In this document: positions 1 to 5,415 of the stretch, piece by piece | Layout: every line of letters begins with the position of its first letter | Position numbering within the stretch: position 1 is the stretch's first letter | Assembly (NCBI GenBank): GCA_964550535.1 | Contig: CAZJZQ010000136.1 | Span: forward strand, 1-8,345 | DNA length: 8,345 nt | Source: UBA7672 sp964550535 | GTDB taxonomy: Bacteria > Pseudomonadota > Alphaproteobacteria > Caulobacterales > Hyphomonadaceae | Reading direction: 5' to 3' | The notes under the pieces: model-generated | Told to the model about the DNA's origin: nothing | The model's input: only the letters and a program-made list of their open reading frames with translations | Database searches by the model: none | Program-made: the position numbers and the translations under genes

Positions 1-212
1 CTCCGGCCAGCCCTGAAAACAATCACCGGGGCGCGTGAATGCGCACCAGACTACGGACTACCCCCGGCGCTCAGCCCTCAAAAAGCTGACCGCCACGCCT
101 ACAGCGCATTGCGCGCCCCGCTCCCTCATGCCCGGAGCTAAAACATGGCAGCATCCCGCAGGGCTCAAACCCGTGCGAAGGAGAGATCACGCGTCCGCCG
201 CATCGAAGCACG

Positions 213-248
213 CAGGTCAGCGCACAGGTCAGCGCACAGGCAAGCGCG
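213..248. repeat. 12-bp tandem repeat, two exact copies plus one degenerate
   Basis: CAGGTCAGCGCA occurs at 213-224 and again without interruption at 225-236. It is followed by a 9/12 match, CAGGCAAGCGCG, at 237-248. The period is a multiple of three, so in the small frame 145-357 it would encode a four-residue repeat (RSAH). It lies 27 bp upstream of the palindrome at 275-303. Function is unknown; slippage-generated variation is possible. Confidence 0.7.
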
Positions 249-274
249 AGCCTTCCCGCATTCCGCCCTTCTGG

Positions 275-303
275 CTTGTTGCACGGCGTCACCCTGTTAC
301 AAG
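275..303. promoter_or_regulatory. Imperfect 29-bp palindrome, candidate TetR operator
   Basis: The 14-nt arms CTTGTTGCACGGCG (275-288) and CACCCTGTTACAAG (290-303) are reverse complements at 10 of 14 positions around a central T at 289. The outermost five bases of each arm, CTTGT/ACAAG, pair perfectly. TetR-family dimers bind palindromes of this general size, often just upstream of their own gene, and this one lies 60 bp before the chosen GTG start. The symmetry is read directly; operator function is inferred. No convincing -35/-10 pair was found around it. Confidence 0.45.
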
Positions 304-362
304 GCGGTGTCTTGGCGTGCGGGCATCCTGCACCGCCGCCCGGAGGCAGGCGACTGAACGCC

Positions 363-959
363 GTGACGATTCGCAAGAGACTCTCTGCCGGCGAGCGGCG
401 CGCGCAGATCCTGCGAGGGGCCGAAGCCATGCTGCTCCAGGAGGGGCAACTGCCGCTGCACAACAACGCCCTCGCCAGATCCATCGGGGTCAGCGCGCCG
501 CTGCTCTACACCTACTTCCCGGCGCAGACGGATATCTTCAACACCGCGCTTGAAATGCGGCTGCGCGAGCTGCTCGACGCCCGGGCGGGGGGCAAGCGCC
601 GCGCCACATTGAAGGCGGCGGCCATCGCACTCGCCCGCACTTATCTGGACCACATCATCGCGCACGGTCCGGTCGTCCAGTACATCCTGCGCGACGGCTA
701 TATGGCGGGCGCGTTCAGCCCGGCCGTGCAGCGGCTGCGCCATGCCTTGACCGCGCCGCTCATCCTCCGTCTCAGCCGCCGCCTGCGCCTGCCGGTCAAG
801 GACGCCGCGACCGCTCTCAACCTCCTCGTCGCGATCCCGGAGGAACTGGGAACCATTGTTTACAAGGGCGAACTGACGCCGGAACAGGCGCGGGAGTTCT
901 GCGATGATATCGTCAGCTCCAGCATCGACGGACTGATATCCGTCCGCCCCCGAAAGTAG
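363..959 (+). CDS. TetR/AcrR-family transcriptional regulator
   Basis: This is a one-component DNA-binding regulator of about 198 aa, a normal length for the family. Residues 10-55 form the TetR N-terminal domain: helix 1 at RRAQILRGAEAML, then a helix-turn-helix at about 36-53 (ALARSIGVSAPLLYTYF) ending in the typical YxYF recognition motif. Residues 70-190 should form the helical ligand-binding and dimerisation domain; I recognise no ligand signature, so the target and inducer are unknown. The start is uncertain. GTG 363 gives a family-like N-terminus but sits 16 nt after GGAGG (342-346). An in-frame CTG at 354 has better spacing, and TTGs at 276 and 312 are also in frame. A palindrome at 275-303 suggests autoregulation. 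The gene is convergent with a second TetR-type gene, 18 bp apart. Confidence 0.85.
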   Translation: MTIRKRLSAGERRAQILRGAEAMLLQEGQLPLHNNALARSIGVSAPLLYTYFPAQTDIFNTALEMRLRELLDARAGGKRRATLKAAAIALARTYLDHIIAHGPVVQYILRDGYMAGAFSPAVQRLRHALTAPLILRLSRRLRLPVKDAATALNLLVAIPEELGTIVYKGELTPEQAREFCDDIVSSSIDGLISVRPRK

Positions 960-977
960 CGAACTGTCCCCTGCGGA

Positions 978-1844
978 TCAGCGCCGCTTGCCGCCCCACT
1001 TCTCTGTCATGAAAACATTGCTCGACCGCACCATCGCCATCACCAGCCTGTCGGCTGTCGCGAGATCGGTTTGCCCGTTGGCCATCAGGCGGCCGGCGCG
1101 CAGCGCAACGGCCGCCAGCGTGCGGCCGAATATCTTGCTGGCCAGTTGCGGCACCCCATATTCACGCTCGAAACTGTCGGTCAGCTTCCCGATCGCCTCC
1201 GATCCCTTGCTGCGCCGCTCAGTGCGCAGGCCTTTGCGAACCGCAGGATCGGCCAGCAGCGTCTGGATGATCGCGCCCCGCTCGCTCGCCTCACGCAGAT
1301 AGCGGACCGTGCCCAGCGCCGCGCGTTCGAGAATGTCCGCGCCACGCGCGATGTCCTCCTGCCGCGCCGCTTCCATCCCGGACAGTTCGCGCCGCGCCAC
1401 TTCGGTCAGCAGCGCGTCCCGGTTGAAATAGTTGTGCGCCAGCGTTTCGCTGATCCCGGTTTCCTGAGCCAGCCGCTTCATCGTGGTCAGGTGAATGCCG
1501 TCGCGCACGATCATCATCTTCGCCGCGGCGACAAGTTGTTCGCGCCGCGCATTCGCGTCGAGCCGCGATTGCGCGCGCCGCGATGACGACCGCTCCGGCG
1601 AGAACGCGATGCGCTGGCCGCCCTGTGCGGGATCGGGCAGAGGCGTGGATGGCGGCGCATGGCCCGCCTTCTGCCGCGCCCAGAATCCGCGCGAAGGGTA
1701 GGGCACGTTCACGCGGTCGCAGATCTTGGCGAGGCCATTCGCGCTCATGCCGAGATCGCGTGCGGCTGACGACATGGGCTTCGACCAGACCAGCTTGTGC
1801 AGCCCGGTGCGGGAAAGCTCCCTGGCTTTCGACGCCTTCTTCAA
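978..1844 (-). CDS. Dual-HTH regulator: N-terminal LVWSxPM-type HTH fused to TetR domain
   Basis: This is a predicted DNA-binding regulator of 288 aa, roughly 80-90 residues longer than a usual TetR protein. Residues 10-70 form a separate small module: GLHKLVWSKPMSSAARDLGM, then SANGLAKICDRVNVPYPSRG and FWARQKAGHAPPSTPLP. I know this pattern from the N-termini of uncharacterised HTH proteins. A polar linker (about 71-96) leads to a complete TetR DNA-binding domain (98-148; HTH MKRLAQETGISETLAHNYF) and a helical C-terminal domain with no recognised ligand signature. The start is TTG: an in-frame TGA lies three codons upstream, GGAG sits 9 nt before it, and the first internal ATG (codon 24) would cut into the N-terminal module. 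It lies 57 bp downstream of tRNA-Thr on the same strand with no clear terminator between, so read-through is possible. Target and inducer are unknown. Confidence 0.85.
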   Translation of the reverse strand: MKKASKARELSRTGLHKLVWSKPMSSAARDLGMSANGLAKICDRVNVPYPSRGFWARQKAGHAPPSTPLPDPAQGGQRIAFSPERSSSRRAQSRLDANARREQLVAAAKMMIVRDGIHLTTMKRLAQETGISETLAHNYFNRDALLTEVARRELSGMEAARQEDIARGADILERAALGTVRYLREASERGAIIQTLLADPAVRKGLRTERRSKGSEAIGKLTDSFEREYGVPQLASKIFGRTLAAVALRAGRLMANGQTDLATADRLVMAMVRSSNVFMTEKWGGKRR

Positions 1845-1901
1845 GCGTGATCACTCCGCCTGCGGCCCCGCCTGCTGACCTGCCTAACGGGCCGGTAAGG
1901 G

Positions 1902-1976
1902 TGGTGCCGGTTGAGGGGATTGAACCCCCGACCTTCGGTTTACAAAACCGCTGCTCTACCGCTGAGCTAAACCGGC
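1902..1976 (-). tRNA. tRNA-Thr(UGU)
   Basis: The minus strand folds into a full cloverleaf. The acceptor stem GCCGGTT pairs with AACCGGC, followed by discriminator A and an encoded CCA (1902-1904). The D arm contains AGCTCAGCGGTAGAGC. The anticodon stem GCGGT/ACCG(A) holds the loop TTTGTAA, with anticodon TGT at 1942-1944. The T arm contains GGTTCAATCCC. Anticodon UGU reads ACA-type threonine codons. The length is 75 nt including CCA. A promoter lies at 2005-2033, and the next gene on the strand is the dual-HTH regulator. Confidence 0.97.
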
Positions 1977-2004
1977 GTTTGCGCCATGCGCTGGCGCGAA
2001 CAGG

Positions 2005-2033
2005 GGAATAGGCGCCGAAAGCTGCGGACGCAA
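2005..2033 (-). promoter_or_regulatory. Promoter of tRNA-Thr
   Basis: On the minus strand TTGCGT (2028-2033) and TATTCC (2005-2010) are separated by exactly 17 bp. The predicted start near 1998 would leave a leader of about 20 nt before the mature 5' end at 1976. The same -35 hexamer, TTGCGT, precedes the tRNA at 8313, which supports the call. The -10 is imperfect (4 of 6 to TATAAT). Confidence 0.55.
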
Positions 2034-2040
2034 GCTGCCG

Positions 2041-2070
2041 CAAGGATTTCCTTGTTTTCAAGGATTTCCG
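2041..2070. repeat. Nested direct and inverted AT-rich repeat behind the tRNA-Thr promoter
   Basis: CAAGGATTTCC occurs at 2041-2051 and 2059-2069. The first copy is part of a perfect palindrome, CAAGGA-TT-TCCTTG (2041-2054). CCTTG-TTTT-CAAGG (2050-2063) can form a second hairpin, extended to 9 of 11 pairs (2044-2054 with 2059-2069). Relative to the inferred tRNA-Thr start it covers about -43 to -72, where UP elements and Fis-like sites lie. It is also about 115 bp upstream of the divergent gene at 2184, so it could serve either side. It lacks the features of a terminator for any gene here. Confidence 0.6.
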
Positions 2071-2183
2071 TGGGGCCCGGCTCCGAAAAGACCCCCGGTT
2101 CGCCACAATTGATCCAGATCGCGCCCACCCGATGCCTGCCGCCATGCGTTGTACTGGGACCAAGGACGAACTGGGAGGCGACT

Positions 2184-2588
2184 ATGCAGATGCTTACGGC
2201 GATGACACTGGGGGCGATTGCTCTGGGCGGCGCGGCATTCGCGGTCGATAAATCCTGGGCCCAGTCTCCGGCAAAAGCTGAAGCCTGCGCGGAACGCACG
2301 GTCGATATCTATTTCGAGCGCGGCCAGACCAGAATCAACACGCACGCCCAGGCTGTCGTGGCGCGTGTCGCCCAGGAGGCGCAAGCCTGCCCGGGCGCGG
2401 AGGTGACTGCGATGACGCCCGCCGGCGCGCTGTCTCAGGAACGGGCTACCACGCTGGCCAAAACGTTCGACCGGATGGGCGTTGACGTGAACCTCATCGG
2501 CGCCCGCCCGCTGCCGGCCGGCAGGCTGAGCATGGAAGAACGCGTGGCCAGCATCCGCATCGCGCCGCCACATCAGGACGTGGGATAA
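2184..2588 (+). CDS. Short exported OmpA-like protein with degenerate peptidoglycan-binding loop
   Basis: This 134-aa protein has a hydrophobic N-terminus (4-20) resembling a signal peptide, cleaved after AFA20 or SWA26; its n-region has no Lys or Arg, which is unusual. Residues 39-126 follow the OmpA C-terminal fold: strand TVDIYFERGQTRI, a helix, strand AEVTAM, helix LSQERATTLAKTFDRMGVD, and a final strand ERVASIRI. C35 and C69 match a cysteine pair seen in small alphaproteobacterial OmpA-like proteins and could form a periplasmic disulphide. The Arg of the LSxxRA motif is kept (R87). The Asp of the usual TDxxG loop is replaced (T78-P79), and about seven loop residues are missing, so diaminopimelate binding is doubtful. 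The start is ATG 2184 with GGGAGG at 2173-2178, 5 nt upstream; the open frame continues upstream without an SD. The physiological role is unknown. Confidence 0.82.
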   Translation: MQMLTAMTLGAIALGGAAFAVDKSWAQSPAKAEACAERTVDIYFERGQTRINTHAQAVVARVAQEAQACPGAEVTAMTPAGALSQERATTLAKTFDRMGVDVNLIGARPLPAGRLSMEERVASIRIAPPHQDVG

Positions 2589-2622
2589 GCGGTGCCCGGA
2601 TAAATCAAAGGTTCTTCCCCGC

Positions 2623-2646
2623 GAGGCTCGCCATTGGGCGGGCCTC
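2623..2646 (+). terminator. Hairpin after the short OmpA-like gene, possible terminator
   Basis: GAGGCTCGCC (2623-2632) and GGCGGGCCTC (2637-2646) form a 10-bp stem with one G-U pair and the loop ATTG, 34 nt after the stop codon. No proper T-tract follows (only CTTT a few bases on), so this may be a weak terminator or an mRNA 3'-end stabiliser. Confidence 0.45.
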
Positions 2647-2770
2647 AGTGCTTTGGCGTCGAACAGCAATCCCCCCGGCAATCCGGGCATGACCCGTTCA
2701 TATGTGACCCATCAGGCAGTCTAGCCGCCCTTGCCCGGGCGAGGTAGGGAGATTCACGCGGGCCGCGCGC

Positions 2771-2798
2771 TGGCGTGCGCCCTCCCGGCTGTTATAAG
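2771..2798 (+). promoter_or_regulatory. metG: Candidate metG promoter
   Basis: TGGCGT (2771-2776) and TATAAG (2793-2798) are 16 bp apart. Transcription would begin near 2805, about 20 nt before the metG ATG. The -10 and spacing match the candidate promoter before the tRNA at 8313 (TTGCGT, 16 bp, TATAAG). The -35 is weak. The short leader leaves little room for leader-based control. Confidence 0.5.
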
Positions 2799-2826
2799 CC
2801 GCCGAAACACCAGAACCCGGATACCT

Positions 2827-4541
2827 ATGGCCCGCATCCTCATCACCTCGGCCCTGCCATACATCAACGGCGTGAAACACCTCGGCAATCTGGCGGGCTC
2901 GATGCTCCCGGCGGATGTCTATGCGCGTTTCAACCGGCTGATGGGCCACGAGGTGTTGTTCATCTGCGCCACCGACGAACACGGCACGCCTGCCGAGTTG
3001 GCGGCGGCGGAGGCGGGTCAGACGCCGGCGCAATACTGCGCCGAGCAGCACGACATCCAGAAACGGGTGGGCGAAGGCTTCGCGCTGTCCTTCGACTGGT
3101 TCGGCCGCTCCTCCAACCGCCCCAACCGCGAGTTGACCCAGCATTTCGCAGATGTGCTGGAGACGAACGGCCTGATCGACGAACGCACCTCGCGTCAGGT
3201 CTATTCCATCGACGACAAGCGCTTCCTGCCTGACCGTTATGTCGAAGGCGCATGCCCGCATTGCGGATACGAAAAGGCGCGCGGTGACCAGTGCGACAAT
3301 TGCGGCCGCCTGCTTGATCCGGTGGACCTGATCAATCCGTACTCTTCCGTATCCGGCTCGAAGAATGTCGAGATCCGCGACACCCTCCATCTCTTCCTGC
3401 TCCAGACAAAGATGCAGGACGCCGTGCGCAGTTTCGTGGACGAGCGCGCGAAGGACTGGCCGCAGCTCACCACCTCCATCGCCTACAAATGGCTGGACGA
3501 AGGGCTGATCGACCGCTCGATCACGCGCGACCTGTCATGGGGCGTGCCGGTGGCGAAGAATGGCCAGCCGCGTCCGGGCTTCGAGTCGAAAGTCTTTTAT
3601 GTGTGGTTCGACGCGCCCATCGAATACATCGGCTCCACCGTCGAATGGGCCGAAGCCAACAACCAGAACTGGGAGCGTTGGTGGCGCACCGACAAAGGCG
3701 CGGACGATGTGCGCTACACCCAGTTCATGGGCAAGGACAACGTCGCCTTCCACACCGTCTCTTTCCCCGTCACCATTCTCGGCTCGCGGGAACCGTGGAA
3801 GCTGGTCGACCGGCTGAAGGCGTTCAACTGGCTCACCTGGTATGGCGGCAAATTCTCCACCAGCCAGAAGCGTGGCGTGTTCATGGATCAGGCGCTGGAC
3901 CTTCTGCCCGGCGACTACTGGCGCTGGTATCTCATCGCCAACTCGCCCGAAGGCTCCGACGCCGCGTTCACGTGGGAGCACTTCAAGTCGACGATCAATT
4001 CCGATCTCAACGATGTGCTCGGCAACTTCGTGAACCGCGTCACGAAATACTGCGCCGCTAAGTTTGACGGCAAAGTTCCTGACGGCGGCGAGCCGGGCGA
4101 GCATGAGGCGTGGATCGCGCAGGAGCTGCAAACCCGCCTGCCGCGTCTGATCGAACATTATGAGGCGATGGAATTCCGCAAGGCTGCGGCCGAAACCCGC
4201 GCCATCTGGGCTGCGGGCAACGAATACATCACCAAGGCGGCGCCGTGGACGGCCTACAAGACCAGCGTTGAAACCGCCGCTGTGGGCATCCGCACGGGGC
4301 TGAACCTCGCCGTGCTGTTCGGCCTTCTGGCCCAGCCCATCGTGCCGGAAACCGCGAGGAAAATCCTCGACGCTCTCGGCGTTGCGGATGACANNNNNNN
4401 NNNTTCTCGTTTGGCGCGGACGCCGGTGCGCTGCTCGACGCCCTCCCGCGCGGAAAATCCATCGACGCGCCGCCGCAGCTCTTCACCAAGATCGAAGACG
4501 CGCAGGTCGCCGAATGGTCCGCCCGCTTCGGCGGCGGCTGA
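2827..4541 (+). CDS. metG: Methionine--tRNA ligase (MetRS), interrupted by an assembly gap
   Basis: This cytosolic class I synthetase charges tRNA-Met, using methionine and ATP. The Rossmann core begins MARILITSALPYINGVKHLG, which carries the HIGH-type signature (H18-L-G-N). The inserted zinc domain has two CxxC knuckles (C143-P-H-C146 and C156-D-N-C159). The KMSKS loop is the alphaproteobacterial form K342-F-S-T-S346. The helical anticodon-binding domain contains NDVLGNFVNRVTKY and the conserved P473-W474. At about 571 aa it lacks the C-terminal EMAP-type dimerisation domain of E. coli MetRS. ATG 2827 gives the canonical N-terminus although the SD (CGGA, 2818-2821) is weak. Ten Ns (4394-4403) separate codon 522 from the last 45 codons, which continue one frame over through LFTKIEDAQVAEWSARFGGG to TGA. 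The frame change reflects the gap size and is no evidence of a pseudogene. The gene has its own promoter. Confidence 0.96.
4394..4403. other. Scaffold gap of 10 Ns inside metG
   Basis: The bases are unknown. Upstream metG codons begin at positions equal to 1 modulo 3 and downstream codons at 0 modulo 3, so the true gap must be 2 modulo 3 (for example 8, 11 or 14 nt). The 10-N length is therefore a placeholder. Automated callers may truncate metG here. Confidence 0.97.
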
Positions 4542-4557
4542 GCCTCAGCTCGCCGCC
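4530..4557. terminator. Bidirectional hairpin formed by the two convergent stop codons
   Basis: GGCGGCGGCTGA (4530-4541) pairs with TCAGC-T-CGCCGCC (4545-4557), giving 12 bp with one bulged T (4550) and the loop GCC. The metG stop TGA (4539-4541) is the tip of one arm, and the complement of the lipoprotein stop (4545-4547) is the tip of the other. No T-tract follows on either strand, so a canonical intrinsic terminator is doubtful; a 3'-end stabilising stem for both mRNAs is the alternative. Confidence 0.5.
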
Positions 4558-5276
4558 AGCGTCGCGCGGAACAGGCGCGCGCGCTGTGCGGGCTCCTCAG
4601 CGATGAAGCCATCGAGCAGGCCGATATTGGCCTCGCAGATCTTGCGCGCCTCTTCCGTGGTGGGCGCCGCCGCACCGATCAGCATCAGCCCCTCGACGAT
4701 ATCCGGGCGCGAGGCGACATAGCCTCCCGCCCACGCATCCAGATCCTCCTGCGTTCCCACCGCGCCAGCCTGCGGCCCCGCGGCGATCACTGCCGCCATC
4801 AGGCGGAACTCCCGGTCCTGCATCACTTTCGGCAGCCTGTTGATGCGCGGGTCCGGCGCGCCCTGGCTCAGGTTCACGCAGAACTCCGGCGCAATCGTCA
4901 GGGCCTCCGCCATCTGCGCGTGCGACAGGGCGAGCAATTCGTTCACATGCTCGTCCTGCGCAGTCTTCACCAGCTCCAGGAACCGCGCGAGCAGTCTGGG
5001 GCGCGCTGCAACGCCCGCTTCGAATGCAGACTTGCCCTGCGCGATCTCCGCCCCGGCGGCGGACAGCACATAATCGTACAGCTCGGGCTCCGCCTCGCGC
5101 AGCGCGCGGTACAGCTCGCCCGCAGCTTCGCCGCTCGTCTCCGCCGCCAGGAGCTCCGCGCGCAGCTTGCTTGCACCGTTCTGTTCAGCGCCGCCGCCAT
5201 TGCCTGAAGGCCCGCACGCAGCCGCCATCACGACCACGCCGGCGGCCAGAGCCGCAAACCACTGTTTCACGATCAT
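4545..5276 (-). CDS. Predicted lipoprotein of unknown function
   Basis: This 243-aa protein has a signal sequence: Lys4, a hydrophobic stretch 7-20, and a lipobox-like MAAAC with C21 as the likely lipidated residue. The -3 position is Ala, so the lipobox is not the strongest form. A Gly/Ser/Asn-rich tether (22-35) follows, then a mainly helical domain (36-243). Notable segments are APEFCVNLSQGAPDPRINRL, VMQDREFRLMAAVIAAGPQ and EEARKICEANIGLLDGFI. C133 and C214 could form a disulphide. I recognise no family and assign no function; an envelope location is the only inference. The start is ATG 5276 with a GGGA 8 nt upstream; a GTG two codons in is the alternative. It converges on metG with a 3-bp gap. 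An OmpA-family gene lies 125 bp upstream on the same strand, separated by a strong terminator, so it probably has its own promoter. Confidence 0.85.
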   Translation of the reverse strand: MIVKQWFAALAAGVVVMAAACGPSGNGGGAEQNGASKLRAELLAAETSGEAAGELYRALREAEPELYDYVLSAAGAEIAQGKSAFEAGVAARPRLLARFLELVKTAQDEHVNELLALSHAQMAEALTIAPEFCVNLSQGAPDPRINRLPKVMQDREFRLMAAVIAAGPQAGAVGTQEDLDAWAGGYVASRPDIVEGLMLIGAAAPTTEEARKICEANIGLLDGFIAEEPAQRARLFRATLAAS

Positions 5277-5324
5277 GATTATGTTCCCGCGATCAAACCC
5301 GGTTCATCGTCCGGCGGTTCGTGC

Positions 5325-5334
5325 TTGACGTCAA
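5325..5334. promoter_or_regulatory. Perfect palindrome TTGACGTCAA, possible -35 element or operator
   Basis: This 10-bp palindrome lies 48 bp upstream of the lipoprotein ATG and just past the terminator of the upstream gene. It reads TTGACG on both strands, a good -35. On the minus strand the hexamer 17 bp downstream is GACGAT (5306-5311), a poor -10. The palindrome is certain; its role as the lipoprotein promoter or a regulator site is inferred. Confidence 0.35.
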
Positions 5335-5343
5335 ACACAACAG

Positions 5344-5373
5344 AAAACGGGGGCCGGCCCCTGCCGGTCCCCG
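5344..5373 (-). terminator. Rho-independent terminator of the OmpA-family gene
   Basis: On the minus strand CGGGGACCGGC (5363-5373) pairs with GCCGGCCCCCG (5348-5358) at 10 of 11 positions around the loop AGGG, followed at once by TTTTCTGTT. It lies about 30 nt after the TAA of the gene at 5402-5929. It should insulate the downstream lipoprotein gene. Confidence 0.85.
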
Positions 5374-5381
5374 CTCTGTAT

Positions 5382-5415
5382 CCGATACCCCGTCAGGGGA
5401 ATTACGGGGTGTCGG
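5382..5415. repeat. Inverted repeat spanning the OmpA-family stop codon
   Basis: CCGATACCCCGT (5382-5393) and ACGGGGTGTCGG (5404-5415) are complementary at 11 of 12 positions with a 10-nt loop. The TAA stop (minus strand, 5402-5404) sits at the arm/loop border. Inside it, CCCC (5388-5391) could pair instead with GGGG (5396-5399). It lies 8 bp from the terminator stem, so the transcript end carries two consecutive hairpins. Confidence 0.6.

Larger units (their letters stand above)
1..362. other. Left-edge stretch with no convincing gene
   Basis: No recognisable protein or RNA is visible here. Reading frame 1 is open from the window edge to a TAA at 139-141, but third-position GC is only about 65%, lower than I expect for genes of this sequence, and the peptide is not recognisable. 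A 70-codon Arg-rich frame (145-357) starts with ATG 7 nt after a GGAG and ends just before the downstream regulator. I leave it uncalled because it resembles no family. The stretch also contains the tandem repeat at 213-248 and the palindrome at 275-303. The most likely role is the upstream regulatory region of the TetR gene, possibly with the tail of an unseen gene at the edge. Confidence 0.4.

Noticed and set aside
100..260. Riboswitch in the left-edge region
   Set aside because: No recognisable TPP, glycine, SAM or cobalamin core motif could be aligned by eye.
960..977. Terminator between the convergent TetR genes
   Set aside because: Only a 4-bp AGCG/CGCT match with a long loop; no stable stem or T-tract.
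1837..1976. tRNA-Thr as an integration site for a genomic island containing the dual-HTH gene
   Set aside because: No integrase is present, and I found no second copy of the tRNA 3' end in the window.
2698..3390. Long minus-strand frame opposite metG
   Set aside because: Shadow of metG, which has full family motifs on the plus strand.
2827..4541. metG as a frameshifted pseudogene
   Set aside because: The frame change falls exactly at the N run, and both flanks are well-conserved MetG sequence.
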